Below are positions 1 to 5,299 of a stretch of DNA of 5,952 nt, piece after piece (positions within the stretch are counted from its first letter, which is position 1; every line of letters begins with the position of its first letter). The DNA comes from Spirochaetaceae bacterium. GTDB taxonomy: Bacteria; Spirochaetota; Spirochaetia; Treponematales; Breznakiellaceae. Made by a program: the position numbers and the translations under genes. The notes beneath the pieces are model-generated. The model searched no databases and was not told the origin of the DNA. It worked only from the letters and a program-made list of their open reading frames with translations. Where the stretch lies: the NCBI GenBank assembly GCA_031269165.1, contig JAISZQ010000397.1, positions 1 to 5,952 on the forward strand, given 5' to 3'.

Positions 1-88
1 ACTTTTTTTCGCAGAAAATAGTGCAAAAACTATGATAAATAAGCCATTGTTAGTATTTTGATTAGGTTAAAATTCGTATTTTCGTGTA

Positions 89-295
89 TTATTTCCAATT
101 TTTTGCTAAGTCCCACAGACTCCTAGGCGCCGTAACCTTCCCGGTCAGGTCAAGGTCGGTTATCAGTTTCAGTTCCGCACCCTGCATCTTGACGAAATCT
201 TCCAGAAAGTCGCACCCCGTAAATACCACGGCTATAATGCCGAGCGCGAACACCACAACCGCCATCGCAATACCGCGAAAATCATTCTGCTTCAT
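89..295 (-). CDS. Small lipoprotein or single-pass membrane protein, unknown function
   Basis: A 68-residue protein that I do not recognise. The start is the ATG at 295, not an upstream in-frame codon at 319, because AGGAG (303-307) sits 7 bases before it. Residues 1-7 are polar with a Lys and an Arg. Residues 8-27 form one continuous hydrophobic segment ending in VFTGC, with Cys28. This resembles a signal peptide with a lipobox, although Phe at -3 is not ideal, so it could equally be a plain N-terminal membrane anchor. Residues 29-68 are soluble and mixed in charge, begin DFLEDF and end LAKNWK. No catalytic motif is visible. Nothing else is co-oriented within 800 bases upstream, so it is probably a single-gene unit. 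I see no clear terminator after its TAA (89-91), only AT-rich sequence. The good ribosome-binding site, signal-like N-terminus and compact frame argue for a real gene; the function is open. Confidence 0.6.
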   Translation of the reverse strand: MKQNDFRGIAMAVVVFALGIIAVVFTGCDFLEDFVKMQGAELKLITDLDLTGKVTAPRSLWDLAKNWK

Positions 296-302
296 ACCAT
301 AT

Positions 303-331
303 CTCCTCTTAAGAAACAAAAATATATAACA
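303..331 (-). promoter_or_regulatory. Extended -10 promoter candidate and Shine-Dalgarno for the small membrane protein
   Basis: On the minus strand, TGTTATATA (331-323) reads as an extended -10 (TG, one base, TATATA). There is no recognisable -35 at 17 bases, where the sequence is G-rich. Transcription would start near 316, giving a leader of about 20 bases that contains AGGAG at 307-303, 7 bases before the ATG at 295. The Shine-Dalgarno is clear. The promoter is tentative because the stretch is AT-rich. Confidence 0.35.
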
Positions 332-428
332 ACAGGGGAATCGCCCCCCGCTCTTATCTCTTATGACTTAACGTTTTTAAATAACCGCAAACCTCACAAA
401 CAACGCGCCCGCTCGCAGTTCTTTTCCC

Positions 429-510
429 GTCATTGCGGGCGGAGCGAAGCAATCCAGCGTGAATGCCTTCTTCGTCTGGATTGCTTCGCCGCTTCGCGTC
501 TCGCAATGAC
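429..510. repeat. Palindromic dispersed repeat, copy A (full)
   Basis: The left arm (429-457) runs from GTCATTGCGGGCGG to GAAGCAATCCAG. The right arm (476-510) runs from CTGGATTGCTTCG to CTCGCAATGAC and is the reverse complement of the left apart from a short insert. The unpaired middle is 458-475. The arms would form an inner stem (CGAAGCAATCCAG with CTGGATTGCTTCG) and an outer stem (GTCATTGC with GCAATGAC). Palindromes of this general GTCATTGCGAG...GCAATCCAG type are known as dispersed intergenic repeats in various bacteria. It encodes nothing and no transposase is present in the window. Confidence 0.85.
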
Positions 511-522
511 AACTCTCCCCTC

Positions 523-560
523 GTCATTGCGAGCGAAGTAATCCGCGCGCGCTTCGCGCG
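523..560. repeat. Palindromic dispersed repeat, copy B (left arm only)
   Basis: GTCATTGCGAGCGAAGTAATCC starts at 523, a left arm lacking one GCGAA-type unit and carrying T for C in AGTAATCC. It runs straight into a perfect small hairpin, CGCGCG (546-551), loop CTT, CGCGCG (555-560). No matching right arm follows; the AT-rich inverted repeat begins at the hairpin instead. I read it as a truncated copy interrupted by, or fused to, that second element. Confidence 0.65.
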
Positions 561-660
561 AATTGAAAATGATAAATGGATAATGGAAAATGACAGGAAG
601 GGAACGCGCCGTTTCCAAAACACGACATTCTCCATTTTCAATTCTCCATTGTCCATTCGC
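558..660. repeat. AT-rich inverted repeat of GGAAAATGA-like units
   Basis: Left arm 558-597 and the reverse complement of right arm 621-660 match at 29 of 40 positions without gaps. Both arms consist of short imperfect units such as AATGGATAATGG and AATTGAAAATGG. The centre (598-620) is GC-richer and unrelated. Spurious translations look like strings of 'MENGE', a type of low-complexity intergenic repeat seen in several bacterial genomes. A perfect hairpin, CGCCCC-AAA-GGGGCG (658-672), abuts its right edge. No gene is present. Confidence 0.7.
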
Positions 661-676
661 CCCAAAGGGGCGCCCC

Positions 677-697
677 GTCATTGCGAGCGAGCCCCTC
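677..697. repeat. Palindromic repeat, 21-bp truncated unit C
   Basis: GTCATTGCGAGCGAGCC begins at 677: the outer end of a left arm, broken off after about 15 bases. It lies immediately before full copy D, with a start-to-start distance of exactly 21 bp. The right-hand cluster has the same arrangement at 5546, also 21 bp before a full copy. Confidence 0.7.
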
Positions 698-776
698 GTC
701 ATTGCGAGCGAAGCGAAGCAATCCAGTGGGGGCCATCCCGTCTGGATTGCTTCGCCGCTCTGCACCTCGCAATGAC
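698..776. repeat. Palindromic dispersed repeat, copy D (full)
   Basis: The left arm is 698-726 (GTCATTGCGAGCGAAGCG through AATCCAG) and the right arm is 742-776 (CTGGATTGCTTCG through CTCGCAATGAC). The 15-base centre is unrelated to the centres of other copies. In the right arm the sub-terminal insert (CCGCTCTGCAC) has decayed and no longer forms the small hairpin seen in copy E. The side-insert is on the right here as in the right-hand cluster, so the two clusters lie in the same orientation. Confidence 0.85.
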
Positions 777-807
777 GAGCCACATAAAACAGAGCCTGTT
801 TGCCCGT

Positions 808-831
808 GAACGCGCTTCCGGCGTTTTTTTT
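808..831 (+). terminator. Weak intrinsic-terminator-like hairpin with T8 tract
   Basis: AACGC (809-813), loop GCTTCCG, GCGTT (821-825) runs into eight T residues (824-831). The stem is only 5 bp and the last two pairs use part of the T tract. No plus-strand gene lies upstream in the window, so it may be fortuitous or may end read-through from the repeat cluster. Confidence 0.25.
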
Positions 832-885
832 GCCTGAAAATAATGCGCGGTAATGTCTGGATAAGAGCGCACTGAGGATGCGTTC

Positions 886-924
886 AGATAAAAGATAGAG
901 AGATAAAAGATAAGAGATAAAAAG
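886..924. repeat. Purine-rich tandem repeat, AGATAAAAGATA units
   Basis: Two near-identical units (886-900 AGATAAAAGATAGAG and 901-916 AGATAAAAGATAAGAG) are followed by a partial third ending at 924. Related AAGAGATAAGAG text occurs on the minus strand around 346-362, which suggests a dispersed low-complexity repeat. It is not coding. Confidence 0.6.
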
Positions 925-951
925 GAACAGGCGTGTGTTTTCAGAGGGGGC

Positions 952-980
952 TTGACACGATTTTTGCGAAACAGTATTAA
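952..980 (+). promoter_or_regulatory. Sigma70-type promoter on plus strand with perfect -35
   Basis: TTGACA (952-957) matches the consensus exactly. A 17-base spacer (958-974) separates it from TATTAA (975-980), which matches 4 of 6 consensus bases. Transcription would start near 987 and run into the 3' end of the EF-G gene in antisense. No convincing plus-strand gene follows, so the product, if any, would be a non-coding or antisense RNA. An 8-bp tandem duplication (GAGCCCGA twice, 999-1014) lies just downstream. Confidence 0.4.
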
Positions 981-1062
981 GGGCGGGGGGTTGTGAATGA
1001 GCCCGAGAGCCCGAGAATGGCATAGTCTGTTTTGAGTGCCCGTGTTAAAAGCATATAAAGTA

Positions 1063-1091
1063 AGTATATCACGTTAAAAAGGAAATGACAA
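1063..1091 (-). promoter_or_regulatory. Sigma70-type promoter on minus strand downstream of the EF-G gene
   Basis: On the minus strand, TTGTCA (1091-1086, 5 of 6 consensus) is followed by a 17-base spacer and TATACT (1068-1063, 5 of 6 consensus). The expected transcription start is near 1056. It points toward the left repeat cluster and faces the plus-strand promoter at 952-980. No established gene lies directly downstream. An ATG at 1054 opens a 25-codon frame ending at 977, too short to call a gene on this evidence. Confidence 0.45.
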
Positions 1092-1141
1092 GGGGTTTAG
1101 CGAAAAAGATTGCGATTTTCTGGTTACAAGCACGTTATCGC

Positions 1142-3199
1142 TCACTTCTTTTCTTTTATCTTTTCAAAGTGGGAGAATTCCATCGTGAAGGTGGCGCGGC
1201 CCTGACTGACGGAGCGGAGGGAGGTCATGAAGCCGAACATTTTGGACATCGGGGCGAAGACCTTGATTTCGTCTCCTGAGGGTTTGGAGTCCATACTCTG
1301 GACTTGGCCGCCGCGCTGGTTTACGAGGCTCATCACTTCGCCGACGAATTCGGATGGGGAGATGACAAGGACGCGCATCACGGGTTCCAGGAGGATGGGC
1401 GAGGCGGCGCGGAGGGCGTTGTCGGCGGCAAGCGCGGCTGCGGTTTCAAAGGCGATCTCGGTGCCGGAGAGTTCGGCATAGTCGATACCTGAGAGGGTGA
1501 GTTTTAAGTCGATGCAGGGGTAGCCCATCACGATGCCGGAGGCCAGCGCGCCGTGTACGCCGCGTTCGACGGCCAGCCAGATTTCGGCGGGTATCGCAGG
1601 GTTTTTTTGGCGGAGAACGGGATCGACGGTGTAGCGGTTTCCCGCCCCCTGTTTTTCGGGTTCCGCCTTGATCGTCACGGCGGCGGCGTTTTCCTTTCCG
1701 GCAATCACGCGGGAGAACGAAGCCCGTTCCTCGGATGTTCCGGCGATCGACTCGCGGTAACTCACCTGGGGCTTGCCGACGTGGGCCTTCACGCCGAATT
1801 CTTTCGTGAGCCGCGTCACCAGCACGTCGAGGTGCAACTCGCCCATGCCGGAGATCAGCATCTGCCCGGTCTCCGCATTTTCCCGCATCGTGAACGTGGG
1901 GTCCTCCCGCGACAGAACGGCGAGCGTCTCCTTGAGCCGGTCTCCCTCGGACGCGGTTTCCGGCTCGATTGACACAGAGATGACCGGTTCAGGGAACTGC
2001 ATCGTCTCAAGGAGGAGCGGCACCCCCTCACTGCCGATGGTATCGCCCGTTTGCGCGAGTTTCAACCCGATGATAACGGCGATGTCCCCGGCGGCAAGTT
2101 CCGCAAGCGGCTCGCTCTTGTTGGAATGCATACGGAGAATCCGGTTGGCCCGCTCCCGCTTGCGCTTCCCGATGTTGAACACCGCGCTCCCCGACATGAT
2201 CTTCCCGGAATACATACGGACATAACAGAGACTCCCCGCCTCCCGGTCGTTCTGAATCTTGAACACGAGGCCCAACGGCGCGGCTTGCGGGTCGCACACG
2301 ACCGCCACATCCTCGTTTTTCTTCGTGTGATGGGCATGAGCCGGAAGAACCTCGTCCGGCGCGGGAAGATAATCCACAATCGCATCGAGAAGCGGTTGCA
2401 CCCCCCTGTTCCGCCGCGACGCCCCCGCCAAAACGGGAAGCACGGTCCGGTTCAACACGCCGGAACGCAGCGTCGCCCGAATCAACGCAACGGGAATCTC
2501 TTCGCCGCTCAAAAACTTTTCCGTGATCTCGTCGGAAAGAGACGACAAAACGTCGATCAGACGGTCGCGCCATTCCCCGGCAAGCGTTGCGCCCCCCGCC
2601 TCCCGGTCAATCGGCCGTTCCTCCAGCACACTCCCATCGTCCCCGCCAAAACGGATCTCCCGCATCGTTACGAGGTCGATCACCCCCTCAAACCCGTTCT
2701 CGCGGCCAATCGGAATCTGCACCGGCACCGGATTTGCGCCCAGTTTGTGCCGAATGTCCTCCAGCACCGGAAAAAAATCCGCCCCCGCGCGATCCATCTT
2801 GTTGATGTAGGCGATACACGGCACCCGATACCGCTCCGCCTGATGCCACACCGTCTCCGTCTGCGGCTCCACCCCGCGCACCGCGTCCAGAATCGCCACC
2901 GCCCCGTCCAGCACCCTCAGGCTCCGCTCAACCTCGGCGGTAAAATCCACGTGCCCCGGCGTATCAATCAGGTTAATCTGCGTCCCCCGCCAGTAGGCCG
3001 TCGTCGCCGCGCTCTGAATCGTGATTCCCCGCTCCTGCTCCTGCTCCATCCAGTCCATCGTCGCCTCGCCGTCGTCCACTTCGCCGATCCGGTGCGTCTT
3101 CCCCGTGTAAAAGAGAATGCGCTCGGTCGTCGTCGTCTTTCCGGCATCAATATGCGCCATGATGCCGATGTTCCGCAGGTTTTTGAGGTTCAAAGCCAT
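1142..3199 (-). CDS. fusA: Elongation factor G family GTPase, divergent (EF-G2/spdEFG-like)
   Basis: A 685-residue EF-G, close to the usual 690-700. It is a cytoplasmic GTPase that drives tRNA-mRNA translocation or, in some paralogues, ribosome recycling with RRF. All G motifs are present: P-loop AHIDAGKT (15-22), RGITI (57-61), DTPGH with the catalytic His (79-83), NKMD (133-136), GAS (259-261). Domain II follows from about 290, domain III contains GMGELHLDV (451-459), domain IV spans about 480-600 and domain V 604-678. The canonical domain IV GRGQYGHV segment is absent; residues 492-520 read instead FSRVIAGKEN and onward. This resembles spirochaetal-type EF-Gs, so this may be the second, specialised copy rather than the housekeeping one; the symbol is a family label only. 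The start is MALNLKN at 3199; the open frame upstream to 3469 is cheB antisense. No Shine-Dalgarno is visible. Third-base usage changes strongly from 5' to 3'. Confidence 0.93.
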   Translation of the reverse strand: MALNLKNLRNIGIMAHIDAGKTTTTERILFYTGKTHRIGEVDDGEATMDWMEQEQERGITIQSAATTAYWRGTQINLIDTPGHVDFTAEVERSLRVLDGAVAILDAVRGVEPQTETVWHQAERYRVPCIAYINKMDRAGADFFPVLEDIRHKLGANPVPVQIPIGRENGFEGVIDLVTMREIRFGGDDGSVLEERPIDREAGGATLAGEWRDRLIDVLSSLSDEITEKFLSGEEIPVALIRATLRSGVLNRTVLPVLAGASRRNRGVQPLLDAIVDYLPAPDEVLPAHAHHTKKNEDVAVVCDPQAAPLGLVFKIQNDREAGSLCYVRMYSGKIMSGSAVFNIGKRKRERANRILRMHSNKSEPLAELAAGDIAVIIGLKLAQTGDTIGSEGVPLLLETMQFPEPVISVSIEPETASEGDRLKETLAVLSREDPTFTMRENAETGQMLISGMGELHLDVLVTRLTKEFGVKAHVGKPQVSYRESIAGTSEERASFSRVIAGKENAAAVTIKAEPEKQGAGNRYTVDPVLRQKNPAIPAEIWLAVERGVHGALASGIVMGYPCIDLKLTLSGIDYAELSGTEIAFETAAALAADNALRAASPILLEPVMRVLVISPSEFVGEVMSLVNQRGGQVQSMDSKPSGDEIKVFAPMSKMFGFMTSLRSVSQGRATFTMEFSHFEKIKEKK

Positions 3200-3234
3200 A
3201 CCGATAGTATACCGCTTTCGCCCAAGGGGGAAAA
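3200..3234 (-). promoter_or_regulatory. Candidate -10 element adjacent to the EF-G gene start
   Basis: TATACT (3211-3206 on the minus strand) matches 5 of 6 consensus -10 bases and is followed by ATCGGT and then the ATG at 3199. The -35 position with a 17-base spacer reads TTTTCC, which is poor. No Shine-Dalgarno fits between. If the element is used, the transcript would be essentially leaderless. The same TATCGGT text precedes the cheR start. Alternatively the gene is read from the cheR promoter and translated from a weak site. Confidence 0.35.
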
Positions 3235-3284
3235 GGGAGTTCGTGGTGAGCGTAATGAGCGGCGTGGTTGAGCGGGGAAGGTCC

Positions 3285-4442
3285 TCACCGTTGCGTCTTG
3301 ACGATCTGGGAGATACGCCGGCCCATCTTGTCAAGCGGCACCTGTTCCTGCACGTGGCCCAATTCATGGGCGACGCGGGGCATCCCGTAGACAACGGCGG
3401 TCGCCTCGTCCTGCCCGATGGTGAGCCCGCCCTCACGCATGATCGTCCCCAGTTGATGCGCGCCGTCACTTCCCATGCCCGTCATGATGACGCCGAGCGC
3501 GTGGTTCTGATAGGCCATCGCAACCGAGGCAAAGAGCACGTCCGCCGAAGGCCGATGGCCTGAAACCGGAGGCGTCTCGGTGATATGGGCAATCGTTCCG
3601 CCGGTTCCCTTCTTTTCTATTTCAAGATGACGCGCCCCCTGCGCGATGAGGATTTGGCCGGGCTTGAGCACGTCACCCTCGGCGGCTTCCTTCACCTCAA
3701 GCGGGCAGATACGGTCAAGACTCTTGGCAAATTCGGCGGTAAATCCGGGCGGCATATGCTGGACAACGAGAATCGGCACCTTGAGATCGGGGTCAAGCCG
3801 GGAAAACACCGTTCTGAGCGCGTCAGGCCCGCCGGTGGAAATCCCGATAGCGACAATCTCCGTGTTGGCCGGACGGCGCAACGGCGTAACCGGCTTGGGC
3901 GCGGCGGCTTTCGGGTAGAGAAGATTGTGAATGTTCACAGCGGAACGCGCCCCTTTTTCCCCGGCCTGTCCCTCGGCACTCTGAACCGGAGGCGCGGCGG
4001 AAGGCGTATAGAGCGGCTTATTGTTTTTCTTGCGCCACTTTGTCCCCCACGCGACAAGCAGGGGCGTAAGCTGGTCCTTCACATTGGCGATGTCGAGGGA
4101 CACCGACCCGCCCGGCTTCTGGATGAAGTCGCTCGCGCCCAGCGTCAGCGCTTCCACCGTAACGGCGGCCCCCTTCTCGGCGACGGACGACAGCACGATG
4201 ACCGGAATCCCGATCGCCTTTTTCCGCCATTCGCGCAGAAACTCGATGCCGTTCATCTCCGGCATCTCAATATCAAGACAGATCACATCGGGCTCGGCCG
4301 CCTGAATCTTTTGTAGCGCGAACTTCCCGTTCATCGCCGTCCCGGCAACCTTCAACCCCGGCGTGTCCTCGACCATCTTCGAGATAAGATTCCGCATCAA
4401 CGCCGAATCGTCAACAACCAGTACGCCAATCTCGTCAGCCAT
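3285..4442 (-). CDS. cheB: Chemotaxis response regulator protein-glutamate methylesterase CheB
   Basis: A 385-residue CheB. It removes methyl groups from, and deamidates, glutamine/glutamate side chains of chemoreceptors, and is switched on when CheA phosphorylates its receiver. The receiver domain (5-125) has the acidic pair D11/D12, phospho-acceptor D57 in CLDIEMPEMNG, Ser85/86 and K109 in FIQKPGG. A flexible Pro/Ala-rich linker spans about 138-192. The C-terminal esterase domain (195-382) shows the triad: S202 in GISTGGP, H229 in QHMPPGFT and D326 in TGMGSDGA. No C-terminal receptor-tethering peptide is involved. The start at 4442 (MADEIG) is chosen because AAGGGG (4453-4448) lies 5 bases upstream; an in-frame codon at 4472 is inside cheR. 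cheR's TAG ends 2 bases before this ATG, so the two are translationally coupled. An 85-base gap with no terminator separates it from the EF-G gene. Confidence 0.97.
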   Translation of the reverse strand: MADEIGVLVVDDSALMRNLISKMVEDTPGLKVAGTAMNGKFALQKIQAAEPDVICLDIEMPEMNGIEFLREWRKKAIGIPVIVLSSVAEKGAAVTVEALTLGASDFIQKPGGSVSLDIANVKDQLTPLLVAWGTKWRKKNNKPLYTPSAAPPVQSAEGQAGEKGARSAVNIHNLLYPKAAAPKPVTPLRRPANTEIVAIGISTGGPDALRTVFSRLDPDLKVPILVVQHMPPGFTAEFAKSLDRICPLEVKEAAEGDVLKPGQILIAQGARHLEIEKKGTGGTIAHITETPPVSGHRPSADVLFASVAMAYQNHALGVIMTGMGSDGAHQLGTIMREGGLTIGQDEATAVVYGMPRVAHELGHVQEQVPLDKMGRRISQIVKTQR

Positions 4443-4456
4443 AACTACCCCTTCTT
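4443..4456 (-). promoter_or_regulatory. cheB ribosome-binding site overlapping cheR stop
   Basis: The minus strand reads AAGAAGGGG, TAG, TT, then ATG. The purine-rich AAGGGG (4453-4448) encodes the last residues of CheR (Lys-Lys-Gly) and lies 5 bases before cheB's ATG. This fixes the cheB start and implies re-initiation by ribosomes finishing cheR. Confidence 0.75.
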
Positions 4457-5263
4457 GTAAAGCGTCGTCCACTCGGTCTTCATAAATTCAAACTTCGTGT
4501 TCATGCCGAAAAGCGACTCTGAGTGCCCAATATAAAGGAAACTCTTTTCGTTCATCGAATCATAAAACTTGTTGACAATGTCCGTCTGCGTCTCCTGGTC
4601 AAAGTAAATCAGCACGTTCCGGCAGAAACAGATATCGATCCCGCGCATCCCCGCATCGTTTTTCAGGTTGTGATAGTCAAACCGGATATGCGACTTCAAC
4701 TCATTCTTGATCTTATACCCGCCCTGAACCATGTCAAAATACTTTTTCAGATAGTTATCCGGCACCCCAACGATATGCGTCCCGTCATAAAACCCTTCCT
4801 TCGCCGTCATCAGACATTTCAGGCTCAAATCGCTGGCAATAATGTCGTATTTCCACGGCGGCGGCAGGATTTCCGCAAGCATCATCGCAATCGTATACGG
4901 CTCTTCCCCCGTAGAGCAGCCCGCGCTCCAGATTTTAATCGTATAGTTCCCCGTGGGCTTCTTGATATTCATGATCTGGGGAACCACAAACTTCTCGAAC
5001 GCGTCGAAGTGTGGCTGGTTCCGAAAAAACCGCGTCAGATTCGTTGTTACCATCGTGAGCAGCCGCTTGAGTTCCTCCCGATCCCGAGTTACCTTCGCGT
5101 AATAATCCCGCACATGGGCCATCTTGTTTTCCCGGAGAATGTCGCGGAGCCGCTGCTCAAGAACCGAACGGTTCGTCGCCGTAAAGAGAATCCCGCTTTC
5201 GTTGTAAATCAGCGTCTTGTACCGCTCAAAATCGGCATCGCTTAAAAATGCGGTGTCAGCCAT
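4445..5263 (-). CDS. cheR: Chemotaxis protein-glutamate O-methyltransferase CheR
   Basis: A 272-residue CheR. It uses S-adenosylmethionine to methylate glutamates of chemoreceptors, opposing CheB. The helical N-terminal domain spans about 7-85 and ends in the conserved NLTRFFRNQPHF (75-86). The Rossmann methyltransferase domain shows the SAM-binding WSAGCSTGEEPYTIAM (112-127), the acidic D145 in ASDLS, the CRNVLIYF strand (214-221) and GHSES (246-250). The beta-subdomain loop (about 176-188, FDMVQGGYKIKNEL) is short, without the extra glycine-containing insertion of enterobacterial CheR, suggesting that it does not depend on a receptor C-terminal pentapeptide (inference). I chose the ATG at 5263 (MADTAF). 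The ATG at 5275 lies within the predicted -10 and a TTG at 5299 lies within the -35, so neither should be on the mRNA. First gene of a cheR-cheB unit; codon use is more AT-rich than in the EF-G gene. Confidence 0.96.
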   Translation of the reverse strand: MADTAFLSDADFERYKTLIYNESGILFTATNRSVLEQRLRDILRENKMAHVRDYYAKVTRDREELKRLLTMVTTNLTRFFRNQPHFDAFEKFVVPQIMNIKKPTGNYTIKIWSAGCSTGEEPYTIAMMLAEILPPPWKYDIIASDLSLKCLMTAKEGFYDGTHIVGVPDNYLKKYFDMVQGGYKIKNELKSHIRFDYHNLKNDAGMRGIDICFCRNVLIYFDQETQTDIVNKFYDSMNEKSFLYIGHSESLFGMNTKFEFMKTEWTTLYKKG

Positions 5264-5270
5264 AACCGAT

Positions 5271-5299
5271 ACCATACTCAATTTTCCGAAAACCGTCAA
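5271..5299 (-). promoter_or_regulatory. cheR promoter, sigma70-type, predicted leaderless start
   Basis: On the minus strand, TTGACG (5299-5294, 5 of 6 consensus), a 17-base spacer (5293-5277) and TATGGT (5276-5271, 4 of 6). Seven bases (ATCGGTT) separate the -10 from the ATG at 5263, so the transcript should start at or within a base or two of that ATG. There is no Shine-Dalgarno ahead of it, which agrees with a leaderless message. It probably drives cheR-cheB and perhaps the EF-G gene. Confidence 0.6.

Noticed and set aside
8..36. TTCGCA, 17 bases, TATGAT promoter-like pair on the plus strand
   Set aside because: It lies in very AT-rich sequence where such matches arise by chance, and no plus-strand gene follows.
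429..776. CRISPR array
   Set aside because: The repeats are long palindromes with irregular spacing, internal variation and truncated copies, without uniform spacers or cas genes.
430..1023. 197-codon minus-strand frame, and similar frames within both repeat clusters (for example 463-837 and 5318-5863 on plus)
   Set aside because: They are translations of the palindromic repeats (strings such as CERSEAIQ and RLAMT) joined by low-complexity sequence, with no protein family or start signal.
777..1141. tRNA, SRP RNA or other known structural RNA in the gap
   Set aside because: I looked for a tRNA cloverleaf with TTCRA arm and for the SRP GGAAG/AGCA core on both strands and found neither.
1085..1279. 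64-codon plus-strand frame preceded by AAAGGA
   Set aside because: The start-site context is attractive, but two thirds of the frame is antisense to the conserved C-terminus of the EF-G gene and the translation looks like a shadow. Without conservation it is not supportable.
2051..3271. Long plus-strand open frame (406 codons) opposite the EF-G gene
   Set aside because: It lies fully antisense to a gene with all EF-G motifs. Its translation is rich in Arg, Pro and His with no domain, as expected from the reverse reading of GC-biased codons.
3200..3469. N-terminal extension of the EF-G frame by 90 codons
   Set aside because: The extension overlaps cheB out of frame, has no EF-G homology and would exceed normal family length; MALNLKNLRNIGIMAHIDAGKT is a typical EF-G N-terminus.
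3585..4316. 243-codon plus-strand open frame opposite cheB
   Set aside because: It is antisense to an intact CheB with full catalytic triad and receiver residues, and has no ribosome-binding site or recognisable motif.
4523..5245. 240-codon plus-strand open frame opposite cheR
   Set aside because: It is antisense to a complete CheR and its composition is that of a shadow frame.
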